This document shows positions 1 through 5,635 of a stretch of DNA of 5,635 bases, one piece after another. The notes beneath the pieces are model-generated. The model did no database searches. It was not told where the DNA came from and saw only the letters and a list, made by a program, of their open reading frames with translations. A program made the translations under genes and the position numbers. Source of the DNA: UBA1822 sp963615055 (GTDB taxonomy: Bacteria > Bacillota > Negativicutes > Veillonellales > Dialisteraceae); the NCBI GenBank assembly GCA_963615055.1, contig CAVEFO010000068.1, positions 1 through 5,635 of the forward strand, in the 5' to 3' direction. Every line of letters starts with the position of its first letter. Position 1 is the stretch's first letter.

Positions 1-50
1 CAGCTGATTTGTACAATAATCGGTAGACTGCTCCGAAGACTCGACCAAGG
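1..50 (+). rRNA. Possible 3' tail of a 23S rRNA (weak)
   Basis: The first 50 bases contain CAGCTGA, TTGTAC, AAT, CGGT and GACTCGACCAAGG in that order. This recalls the usual end of bacterial 23S rRNA (AGCTGAC..GTACTAAT..GGTCGAGG.CTTGACC). The match is imperfect: about ten extra bases lie between CGGT and GAAGACT, and the GTACTAAT core carries an insertion. No 5S rRNA follows, since the next 300 bases are AT-rich. It could instead be ordinary spacer or the end of an unseen gene; one frame gives a short tail stopping at 22-24. The similarity is seen from memory of the consensus only. Confidence 0.22.
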
Positions 51-53
51 CCG

Positions 54-88
54 CGTGTCTTTTCGCTTACGTCAACAATCGTAACACG
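54..88. other. Imperfect hairpin, possible processing or termination structure
   Basis: TTACG (67-71) and CGTAA (80-84) form a 5-bp stem with an 8-base loop. GTGT just outside on the left can pair with ACAC on the right, extending the structure. No clean T run follows on the plus strand, so a strong intrinsic terminator is not supported. If the left edge really is an rRNA end, this could be a processing stem. Confidence 0.2.
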
Positions 89-162
89 TGAGGGAAAAAG
101 TTGCAAGCGGGGAACAATGAGTAAAAAAGACAACTAAAGTTATTCTTTTAAACGCAATTTTC

Positions 163-192
163 TTTGATTTTTGCCCGTTTTTTAAAATCAAA
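163..192. repeat. AT-rich inverted repeat
   Basis: TTTGATTTT at 163-171 and its exact reverse complement AAAATCAAA at 184-192 flank a 12-base loop. The 9-bp stem is weak because it is nearly all A/T. A T-run lies inside the loop, not after the stem, so it does not look like a plus-strand terminator. Confidence 0.5.
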
Positions 193-200
193 AATGTAAT

Positions 201-220
201 GATTTGTAAGGATTTGTAAG
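201..220. repeat. Tandem 10-base direct repeat
   Basis: GATTTGTAAG occurs twice back to back at 201-210 and 211-220. The copies are identical. No function is apparent. The period is close to one helical turn, but two copies are too few to call an operator. Confidence 0.7.
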
Positions 221-318
221 TTTTTATTATTTCTAACTGATAGAAATTTCGCATAACTTCGTTTTTGAGTATCAAAAAATGAAGGATTTTAGCAAACTGC
301 TTTTTAGCTACTATAGTC

Positions 319-429
319 ATGAAACAAAGCACCAAAAAGGCCAAAAAAGACGTTTTTGATATAGATAAATTATATGCCAACAAATATTTTAAACACAGAG
401 ACTATACCGGAGGAATAGAGGGGCAATAG
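319..429 (+). CDS. Doubtful 36-codon ORF or gene remnant
   Basis: An ATG at 319 opens 36 codons ending at TAG 427-429. The product is hydrophilic and lysine/tyrosine-rich (MKQSTKKAKKDVFDID...). Its composition is more protein-like than the surrounding AT-rich DNA would give by chance. There is no Shine-Dalgarno sequence before the ATG, and the frame is open upstream only to a TGA at 280-282. It ends just inside the point where the GC-rich block begins, so it could be the start of an old gene cut by that block. It is equally likely to be chance. I do not recognise the product. Confidence 0.15.
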   Translation: MKQSTKKAKKDVFDIDKLYANKYFKHRDYTGGIEGQ

Positions 430-453
430 AAGAAGAATTGAGAATAGAGGGGC
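413..453. repeat. Direct repeat pair of 12 bases
   Basis: GAATAGAGGGGC occurs at 413-424 and again at 442-453, separated by a short purine-rich spacer. It sits at the junction between AT-rich and GC-rich DNA, so it may mark the left edge of the GC-rich block or a local duplication. Confidence 0.55.
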
Positions 454-498
454 CGGGCTGCGTCGTGCGTTTTTCTCACATAGTGCCGTCTATCTCCC

Positions 499-553
499 GG
501 CCCTACGGGCCACCCTCTTTCAAAAGAGGGCTGACCGGTGGCGGCTGCGCCGC
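499..553. repeat. Cluster of three consecutive stem-loops
   Basis: Three perfect inverted repeats follow one another. GGCCC-TAC-GGGCC is at 499-511. CCCTCTTT-CA-AAAGAGGG is at 513-530, realistically a 7-bp stem with a 4-base loop. GCGGC-TGC-GCCGC is at 541-553. No T run follows any of them on either strand, so they are not classic terminators. Such arrays are typical of REP-like elements and can also stabilise RNA 3' ends. Confidence 0.65.
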
Positions 554-740
554 ATTTTTGAATTGCGCGATCTTTGTATGGCACTCACAGTCGCCTCGCT
601 CACTCCGTTCCTAAGGCTCCGGTTCGTTTGCACAAGTGCGTACCTGCACTGCTCACTGCTCACTTTTTACACCCCTGCTTGTTTTGCTTTAAGGAAAGGA
701 GAAGGGAAGGGACGCGGCTGGGAATGAGGCTCTTTTTTTG

Positions 741-769
741 TTTTCAAAGGATGAAAAATGTGGTAATAT
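741..769 (+). promoter_or_regulatory. Predicted sigma-70-type promoter of the giant surface-protein gene
   Basis: TTTTCA (741-746, four of six matches to TTGACA) and TAATAT (764-769, four of six to TATAAT) are 17 bases apart. TG at 761-762, one base before the -10, makes it an extended -10 promoter. Transcription would start near 776, leaving a leader of roughly 93 bases. A T7 run (733-739) lies directly upstream of the -35 and could act as an UP-like or slippage-prone element. This is pattern matching only; other boxes are possible. Confidence 0.45.
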
Positions 770-819
770 GATGGCTAAGTATGCGGTCGTGTGGCCAATG
801 GGTACGTTGCTGAAATTTG

Positions 820-841
820 TTTCCGGCAAACGAGCCGGGAA
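820..841 (+). promoter_or_regulatory. Leader hairpin just upstream of the ribosome binding site
   Basis: TTTCCGGC (820-827) pairs with GCCGGGAA (834-841), giving an 8-bp stem with one G-U pair and a 6-base loop. It ends 14 bases before the AAGGAG site. No T run follows, so it is not a terminator. It probably protects the leader RNA or tunes ribosome access, and could be a protein-binding site. It matches no riboswitch class I know, and the leader is too short for most. Confidence 0.5.
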
Positions 842-855
842 CTAAAAGTTGTGAG

Positions 856-861
856 AAGGAG
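856..861 (+). promoter_or_regulatory. Ribosome binding site (AAGGAG)
   Basis: AAGGAG lies 7 bases before ATG 869. This is ideal spacing and a near-perfect anti-Shine-Dalgarno match. It fixes the start at 869 over the in-frame ATGs at codons 6 and 15. Confidence 0.85.
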
Positions 862-868
862 AAATAGC

Positions 869-979
869 ATGAACGGAAAAAGTATGAAAAGGGAAAATCT
901 GAAAAAGGGGATGCTGAGAGCGGCGGTGGTGATGACGCTTTTGGGGAGTGTCTTGGCGGTTCCGACGGAGATCGAAGCC
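869..979 (+). other. Signal peptide coding segment
   Basis: Codons 1-37 encode a Sec-type signal: n-region with Lys4, Lys7, Arg8, Lys12, Lys13 and Arg17; h-region about residues 18-32; and a small residue Ala at 37 before VEPQ. There is no lipobox cysteine, so it is not a lipoprotein. It is not the extended ESPR form of large proteobacterial autotransporters. Cleavage after Ala30 (V-L-A) is an alternative. Confidence 0.75.
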
Positions 980-3900
980 GTTGAGCCGCAGAGAGTAAGG
1001 GATAAGACGTTTCAGTTCAAAAATTCATTTAATTGGACGGATGCTTCGAGTTTCAATACCGATTATGATATAGGTATCTCGCAGGCGGCTCAACGGTTTA
1101 TGGAGTTTTGGATTTATTTAGATGATAGCTTTTTCGCGTACAATGTTTCCTCCGGAAAAAAATTAATCACCCATTTTTACGGAAACAATGGGTTTGTTGC
1201 TAGGTTCGGGCATAGCGGCCTCTCCTTCTATTGGAATTTCGCGGGGTCGCGCGTGTTACAAGATAAGGAAATAAAGGCAAATGGTGTGAAATTGCGTAAT
1301 GAGCGGGAGCATCAGGTATCGGTCGAATATCCGGATAGCTATAATTGCAACGTGTACTATACCGTCAAAGATGTTTCCAAATCCTATCTGGACTTCGAAA
1401 ACAGTGGCATTACGTGGAAAAATGGGGAATCCCTTCTCGCCTTGGGGGATCAATTCGATTTCGGTACGAACGGCCTTTCCGTCAATCTGGATTCGCTCAA
1501 AATAAGCAATCCGGGAGATGTCAAGATCAACGACAGCACGATGATCCTCGATTCTGCCGGATATTATCCTCCCTTTTTATTTCGCCTGATAGTAAATCCG
1601 CATTTAAATAAGGAGAAAGACGTAGAATACAAGTTCAATCCCACTGAGTCGATTACGGCTGCCGGCGTATTTAAGATGGTGACCGGCCTGACGACGACAT
1701 CGACGGGGAATGCGGCAATGTCCCTGACCGCGAATAGTAATACGCTGAAGACTTTGGATGTGGATTTGACCAAGGTTGGAAAGGATACGTCGACGTATAA
1801 AGGGCCGGAGACGGACTGGTCTCAGGATTATGCCGCGAAACCATTGACCATCACGGCTACCGGCAGCGTCAATGATTCGAATATCAAACCGGGGTCAAAG
1901 ATGACACTGGTGCAGCTTCAGGGCAAGCAGGGCTATCAAATTACGACGAAGTATGGAGAGACGACCATTGGGTTAACAGCCGAACCCTATAGCAGCTACC
2001 CGGACGTTGTCAAGTACACCGGTTCAAAGGATTTGGATGCCGTGAAATTCAACGAGACCTCTACCGGTGGTGTGGAGGTCGGTGGTACGAGCACGGACAA
2101 ATTGAGCGTGGAAATCGTGCCGACCAGTTATTCTACGAACCCCAGCTATATTTATAATTTGTACTACACCGTCGGGAATAGAGAAATAAAGAGCATAGGC
2201 TCGTCTTCCGGCATCGATCTGTCAAATGAGAACGGCGGCTTTGTGGCGGATGACAGATATACATTATTCGGAGTCGGAAATATCACGCTCGATCTCAGCA
2301 AGACGAAGTTCCTCAATACGCTCGATGCCAAAAACTTTACGCTGGTGGATTTGACCCGTGCCGGCGGTTCCGGGTATCTTTTCCTCACAAATGGAGAGGG
2401 CGAGGTTTTGAGGAATGCGACCATTCAGAGTGATGAATATACGGTGCTTCCGGAAACAAACGGCGTGACCGCTTTCGGGACGAAGGATATCAAATTTACG
2501 GTGGACAATAATCTGAGAAGAATTGATGTTTCCGTCTCCGAAGGAAAGACGTCTCGGATCCAATTGGGCACTTTTGACGTGGAGGGATCGGTCTCCACCA
2601 TCGACAACTTGCGGGAAACGGGCACCATCGACGCGTCTGCATTTTCCCTGACCGGCATTTCAACCCTGCAGGCTGCGGCCAAGTACACGAGTCCGCTGAC
2701 GATTGTCAAGGCGGGAAGCAGTGAGAAAGGTAACGGTTTCAGAAACTGGACAATCGATTCCGGCGAAGCGCAGGGATATACCGTCTACCATAAAGACGGC
2801 ATCACCGGGACCTTGGACGGGACTTTGGATGTCACGACGAGCGGAAATATTCAGCTCAACACCAATGGTCTCAAATCCATTTCCTATGGCACCATCGACT
2901 GGAAGGCGCAGGAGGCGGCTGCGACGCTTATCGGCGGGAAAGTGGGGAGCGTGGACCTTTCGAATCTGGCTTTCAATAACAAGCCGGCCGATGGGACCAT
3001 GCGTCTTTTGGATGCGAAAAATCTTGCGGAAAATGTCGAGCTGAAGACGAATTCCGATTGGACGGAAAATCCGAAGATCACCGGCTCTTCCACGACCACC
3101 TATCATTCCGCATGGACGAAGGAAAATGAAACGGTATCGGCGGCCGGTATGACCCTTTCTTTGAATCGGGCGGATCAGATTGCGGAGACAAAAACGATCA
3201 GCGATGGGAAATATGATTTTTCCGTAGATTACACAGCCAATAAAGGATTTGTCACCGGATTTTCTCTCGGAAAGGGAATTGTCTGGGAAAAAGACGGCGA
3301 AGGTCTCAAACTTACGGAAGATTATGATTTCTCCCATTTGGCGGATGGAGGCATCTCTTTTGACGCCAGCGATCCCTATGCGCTCATTGCCAATCCCGAT
3401 CAAGTCGGTCTTCATGAGACCATGACATTCTTCGATGCCGGTGACAAGATGACAAAAGAAGAATGGGATTCCAAAATAACCATCGTTAATGACACAGGAA
3501 GCAGCGTGTCGACTGACTATGAGATTGACACGGGCGTAACGGTCAGCGGAAAAGTAGATCTGAAGCTTAGAAGAGATGACGACAAGCAAAAAATCACCGG
3601 GGAAATTACCGATGAATATCTGAGCAAGGTCGCTATCGATCTTTCTTACATCGGAAATAAAGCGAAAGAGGGTTCGCATGAATGGAAGCCGGGTGGCATT
3701 CTTTACAACAACACCACAAACACGCAAGACTACGGCGAGAAAAAAGTCGACATTGTCCTGGACCATTTTTCGGATATTTTCGGTATAAGAACGGATGAAA
3801 CCGTAGAAGCCGGCACCTCGATGACACTCATTCATATCGAAGGCGAAAACGCGGGGAACGAAAGTAATTTTATGAGAGTCGACATAGACAATCCTGTCAA

Positions 3901-5635
3901 TTTTTACGATACCGCCGTCAACGGACTGGTAGCGGGGGGGCTGCATGAAGATACCATTAAAAGTAGTGCAAAAACCGAAAACGGAGGAACAAGAGGCCAA
4001 TATGATGTGGTCTATACCGTCGGAAGGAAAAAACTGGACTACATCACCTCAAAATCCCTCGACCTCACAAAAGAAGCATTTACCGCCGGCACGCAATATA
4101 CGCTTTCGCATGATGTGACGATCGATGTAAGCCAAATCGGTATTTCTAATATCGGAGACGGGACGCGAAAAGCCATTATCGATTTCTCGAATGATGAAAG
4201 CGGCACAGGGAAATTCAATTTGATCAATACAGGTTCCGCAGCCAAATACGAAGAGACGGAGGCGGAAGCTGTCAACGGCGTACGAGCGGAAGGATCGCAA
4301 AAGAACGAATTCTCCCTTTCCGGCGATGCCAAAATCGTTTATTGGGAGGGTTCGACCAAATATACGGAATTGATTGATATCGGTGCCGTCGATTTCTCCG
4401 ATCCACAAGTCCGCAGCTTTGACGATCTCATAGAAAAAGGCTCGATCAAAATCGGGGATGGCACATCTTATCGTTATTCCCAAAATACTTCCATTGCCGA
4501 CGTCACCGGTCAAAAACTGGCCGTGGCGAAATCCAATGGAGGAAATGATTTCAGCCACTGGGTAGAAGACGGCGGAACAAGTCTTCCGACAAAAATCGAA
4601 AAAATCTCCGTCACGCAGGAATCCGGTATCAGCGCCCTCGTAAATGCGACCTATGATGTGAGTGACGGCAATTTGAATCTCCAAACGGGAGGTCTTGACA
4701 CGCTCACTTTCGGGGAAGGCATCAAATGGAATCCCGGTGACACCGCCGCTGTCACGCTTAGCGGACAAAATATCGGGATGCTGGATTTTTCAAAGATTTC
4801 CTTTGCCGATACGGACACCGTGAAAAATGAAACGATGCATCTTTTGCGTGCGGAAAATATTTTCGCTATCATGGGTATCATGAGTCCGAGCGAAGGTTGG
4901 ACAGTAACCGGTGACGGGAAGGGAACGGACACATACAAGAAAAATAAGCGCACGCATGACGATGCGGATAATCTCACCGGCTACGGCATTACGCTTGCGG
5001 TCGATCGCGGCGATCAAATGGTCGTAAAGGCTGCGGCTTCGGACGGAAAGACGAGTTACACGCTGGACTACACGCGCGGCAAAGGCTATGTGACGGGGAT
5101 GACCATCGCCGACGGCATTACATGGGCAAACGGACAGACGGCGATCAAGCTTGACGAAGACTATGATTTTTCCGAAGTTTCCGCCGTGTCTCCGCTGGTA
5201 TTCAACGCCGGCAATCTGCAAGTCGCCAATGCATCCGAGCTTCGTGCCGGTGATACGATGACGCTCTTGGATGCCAATGGGCATATGTCGGATACCGATT
5301 GGGGAAATGTCAGCGTCGTCGACCCGACGTCCAAGGCGTATGACAGCTATACGAATCAGCCGACCAATGCCGTTACCGTCAAGGGAAAAATCGATATCGA
5401 TCTCTCCAAAGACGATACGGAAAAACAAGTCATCGGCAAAGTGTCCGATCAATACATGAGCGAGATTTCCGTCGATCTCTCGAAAATCGGAGAAACCGAC
5501 GGGACGGATGCGTGGAATACGGAAAACGCGCTTTATACCAATACCACATCGGGGCAGGATTATGCGGTGAAAAACGTCACCGTTTCCCTCGATACCACGA
5601 AAAAGATTTTCGGCGGCACCACGAATGAGAGTGTG
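869..5635 (+). CDS. Giant secreted repeat protein, probable autotransporter-type adhesin (3' end outside window)
   Basis: The frame is open for 1589 codons without a stop and leaves the window, so the C-terminus is unseen. Residues 1-37 form a signal peptide: a basic n-region, a hydrophobic core AAVVMTLLGSVLAVP, and likely cleavage after Ala37 or Ala30. Residues ~38-154 form an aromatic-rich N-terminal domain unlike the rest. From ~155 onward the protein is acidic, rich in Thr, Ser, Asp and Gly, and built of beta-strand motifs: Y-T-V, G-I-x-W (Trp183, 678, 806, 1287, 1419), D-[LFV]-S, and T-M-T-L-[LIV] (Met225, 345, 711, 852, 985, 1323, 1464). These motifs recur in two ~615-residue units plus part of a third. 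Cys160 is the only cysteine seen, which fits an extracellular protein. Such passengers usually fold as beta-helices and end in an outer-membrane beta-barrel in Negativicutes; that ending is inferred. A monoderm-style wall anchor is the alternative. The role is probably adhesion or surface coating; no catalytic motif is visible. It appears to have its own promoter. Confidence 0.85.
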   Translation, partial: MNGKSMKRENLKKGMLRAAVVMTLLGSVLAVPTEIEAVEPQRVRDKTFQFKNSFNWTDASSFNTDYDIGISQAAQRFMEFWIYLDDSFFAYNVSSGKKLITHFYGNNGFVARFGHSGLSFYWNFAGSRVLQDKEIKANGVKLRNEREHQVSVEYPDSYNCNVYYTVKDVSKSYLDFENSGITWKNGESLLALGDQFDFGTNGLSVNLDSLKISNPGDVKINDSTMILDSAGYYPPFLFRLIVNPHLNKEKDVEYKFNPTESITAAGVFKMVTGLTTTSTGNAAMSLTANSNTLKTLDVDLTKVGKDTSTYKGPETDWSQDYAAKPLTITATGSVNDSNIKPGSKMTLVQLQGKQGYQITTKYGETTIGLTAEPYSSYPDVVKYTGSKDLDAVKFNETSTGGVEVGGTSTDKLSVEIVPTSYSTNPSYIYNLYYTVGNREIKSIGSSSGIDLSNENGGFVADDRYTLFGVGNITLDLSKTKFLNTLDAKNFTLVDLTRAGGSGYLFLTNGEGEVLRNATIQSDEYTVLPETNGVTAFGTKDIKFTVDNNLRRIDVSVSEGKTSRIQLGTFDVEGSVSTIDNLRETGTIDASAFSLTGISTLQAAAKYTSPLTIVKAGSSEKGNGFRNWTIDSGEAQGYTVYHKDGITGTLDGTLDVTTSGNIQLNTNGLKSISYGTIDWKAQEAAATLIGGKVGSVDLSNLAFNNKPADGTMRLLDAKNLAENVELKTNSDWTENPKITGSSTTTYHSAWTKENETVSAAGMTLSLNRADQIAETKTISDGKYDFSVDYTANKGFVTGFSLGKGIVWEKDGEGLKLTEDYDFSHLADGGISFDASDPYALIANPDQVGLHETMTFFDAGDKMTKEEWDSKITIVNDTGSSVSTDYEIDTGVTVSGKVDLKLRRDDDKQKITGEITDEYLSKVAIDLSYIGNKAKEGSHEWKPGGILYNNTTNTQDYGEKKVDIVLDHFSDIFGIRTDETVEAGTSMTLIHIEGENAGNESNFMRVDIDNPVNFYDTAVNGLVAGGLHEDTIKSSAKTENGGTRGQYDVVYTVGRKKLDYITSKSLDLTKEAFTAGTQYTLSHDVTIDVSQIGISNIGDGTRKAIIDFSNDESGTGKFNLINTGSAAKYEETEAEAVNGVRAEGSQKNEFSLSGDAKIVYWEGSTKYTELIDIGAVDFSDPQVRSFDDLIEKGSIKIGDGTSYRYSQNTSIADVTGQKLAVAKSNGGNDFSHWVEDGGTSLPTKIEKISVTQESGISALVNATYDVSDGNLNLQTGGLDTLTFGEGIKWNPGDTAAVTLSGQNIGMLDFSKISFADTDTVKNETMHLLRAENIFAIMGIMSPSEGWTVTGDGKGTDTYKKNKRTHDDADNLTGYGITLAVDRGDQMVVKAAASDGKTSYTLDYTRGKGYVTGMTIADGITWANGQTAIKLDEDYDFSEVSAVSPLVFNAGNLQVANASELRAGDTMTLLDANGHMSDTDWGNVSVVDPTSKAYDSYTNQPTNAVTVKGKIDIDLSKDDTEKQVIGKVSDQYMSEISVDLSKIGETDGTDAWNTENALYTNTTSGQDYAVKNVTVSLDTTKKIFGGTTNESV
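980..1330 (+). other. Distinct N-terminal domain of the surface protein
   Basis: Residues ~38-154 are rich in Phe, Tyr and Trp (for example FMEFWIYLDDSFFAYNV) and lack the repeat motifs found later. The DNA at 1021-1200 is about 38% GC, lower than the repeat region. It may be a capping, ligand-binding or jelly-roll-like domain; I do not recognise the family. The repeat region starts close to Pro155. Confidence 0.5.
1331..3199 (+). repeat. Protein super-repeat unit 1 (about 623 residues)
   Basis: This unit runs from about codon 155 to 777. It contains, in order, Y-Y-T-V, G-I-T-W (Trp183), T-M-I-L (Met225), D-V-D-L-T-K-V-G (Asp299), K-M-T-L-V (Met345), a second Y-Y-T-V-G (Val435), T-I-D-W (Trp678), V-D-L-S and T-M-R-L-L (Met711). 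All recur in the same order in unit 2. The first module is the most diverged of the three copies. Confidence 0.7.
3200..5038 (+). repeat. Protein super-repeat unit 2 (about 613 residues)
   Basis: This unit begins at Ser778 with SDGK and ends before the next SDGK. Landmarks equivalent to unit 1 are Trp806, Met852, Asp924, Met985, Val1051, Trp1287 and Met1323, giving offsets of 609-640 residues from their partners. The steady offset shows duplication of a whole block, not just scattered motifs. A G7 run lies inside it at 3934-3940. Confidence 0.75.
3934..3940 (+). repeat. G7 homopolymer inside the coding sequence
   Basis: Seven G in a row span GCG GGG GGG, encoding Ala-Gly-Gly at residues 1022-1024. 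Slippage here would frameshift the protein and truncate it. Poly-G tracts are a known phase-variation device in bacterial surface genes, but seven is at the short end. Confidence 0.6.
5039..5635 (+). repeat. Protein super-repeat unit 3, cut by the window edge
   Basis: This unit starts with SDGK at codon 1391. Over the first 45 residues it matches unit 2 at 23 positions by hand alignment, without gaps. It includes G-I-T-W (Trp1419), D-Y-D-F-S, T-M-T-L-L (Met1464) and V-D-L-S-K-I-G (Asp1536). About 199 residues are present. The rest, and any further units, lie to the right. Confidence 0.75.

Larger units (their letters stand above)
121..400. other. AT-rich non-coding stretch
   Basis: This stretch is about 26% GC by hand count, against about 58% in 441-640 and close to 48% in a sampled line of the coding sequence downstream. 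I find no gene with a ribosome binding site on either strand. A minus-strand frame exists, but its product is a string of F, L, I and K that reflects base composition. The stretch holds the small repeats listed separately and a doubtful 36-codon frame. Confidence 0.6.
405..690. repeat. GC-rich, stem-loop-rich intergenic block, candidate dispersed repeat
   Basis: GC content jumps from about 26% (121-400) to about 58% (441-640). The block contains a 12-base direct repeat near its left end, three adjacent stem-loops at 499-553, a small GCAC-AA-GTGC hairpin at 630-639, and tandem CACTGCT at 647-660. No ORF in it has a ribosome binding site or a plausible product. This density of palindromes in a non-coding block between unrelated AT-rich DNA and a gene leader is typical of REP/BIME-like or MITE-like intergenic elements. 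I infer that class from structure alone; the rest of the genome is not visible. Boundaries are approximate. Confidence 0.4.

Noticed and set aside
1..135. Minus-strand frame running off the left edge (from a TTG near 133)
   Set aside because: It reads fairly protein-like (IVDVSEKTRGLGRVFG) but has only TTG or ATT starts, no Shine-Dalgarno sequence, and competes with the rRNA-tail reading. It is too short to call.
289..317. Promoter-like TTAGCA, 17 bases, TATAGT
   Set aside because: The boxes are acceptable, but they lie in very AT-rich DNA where such matches are expected by chance. The start would fall after ATG 319, so it cannot serve that frame, and no other gene follows until 869.
72..383. 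103-codon minus-strand frame in the AT-rich region
   Set aside because: It has a low-complexity F/L/I/K product, no ribosome binding site, and about 26% GC over most of its length.
402..584. 60-codon minus-strand frame
   Set aside because: It lies inside the stem-loop block and its sequence is dictated by the palindromes.
710..740. T7 run as an intrinsic terminator
   Set aside because: No stem can be formed from the bases just before it.
574..771. 65-codon plus-strand frame
   Set aside because: It spans the GC-rich block and the promoter, has no ribosome binding site, and its product is Cys/His/Arg-rich without pattern.
1..868. tRNA genes or a CRISPR array in the upstream region
   Set aside because: No cloverleaf with a T-loop GTTCGA context and acceptor stem was found, and no regularly spaced repeats of 24-40 bases are present.
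2660..4000. 446-codon open frame on the minus strand
   Set aside because: It lies wholly antisense to the giant gene, its product is a compositional mix of I, R, F and G without domains, and it overlaps the repeat region whose plus-strand translation shows clear internal homology. It is a shadow frame.
4049..5452. Two more long minus-strand frames (4049-4768 and 4790-5452)
   Set aside because: They have the same antisense origin, and their I/R/G-rich products mirror the plus-strand codons for Asp, Ser and Thr.

Overview
The window most likely comes from a diderm Firmicute of the Negativicutes (Veillonella, Dialister, Megasphaera or Selenomonas type). The reasons are a strong AAGGAG ribosome binding site, coding GC close to 48% in the stretch I counted, and a very long exported beta-repeat protein of the kind I remember from that class as autotransporter-like surface proteins. 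The assignment rests on memory and style, not on a marker gene.

Layout. Positions 1-868 hold no convincing protein gene. The first ~50 bases weakly resemble the 3' tail of a 23S rRNA. Positions 121-400 are very AT-rich (about 26% GC by hand count), with a tandem 10-base repeat and an AT inverted repeat. Positions ~405-690 switch abruptly to about 58% GC and carry three small stem-loops in a row (499-553) plus short direct repeats, which looks like an intergenic repeat element. At 741-868 there is a plausible sigma-70-type promoter with an extended -10, a 5'-leader hairpin and the ribosome binding site.

Positions 869-5635 are one uninterrupted reading frame of 1589 codons that runs off the right edge. 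It encodes a secreted or surface protein with a signal peptide, a distinct aromatic-rich N-terminal domain (about residues 38-154), and then a large internal repeat. Two full units of about 623 and 613 residues are followed by the start of a third. Each unit is built of smaller beta-rich modules with recurring motifs (Y-T-V, G-I-x-W, D-[LFV]-S, T-M-T-L-L).

The window is therefore essentially one gene with its control region. The most interesting points are the nested repeat architecture of the giant protein, a G7 tract inside its coding sequence, and the stem-loop-rich block upstream.
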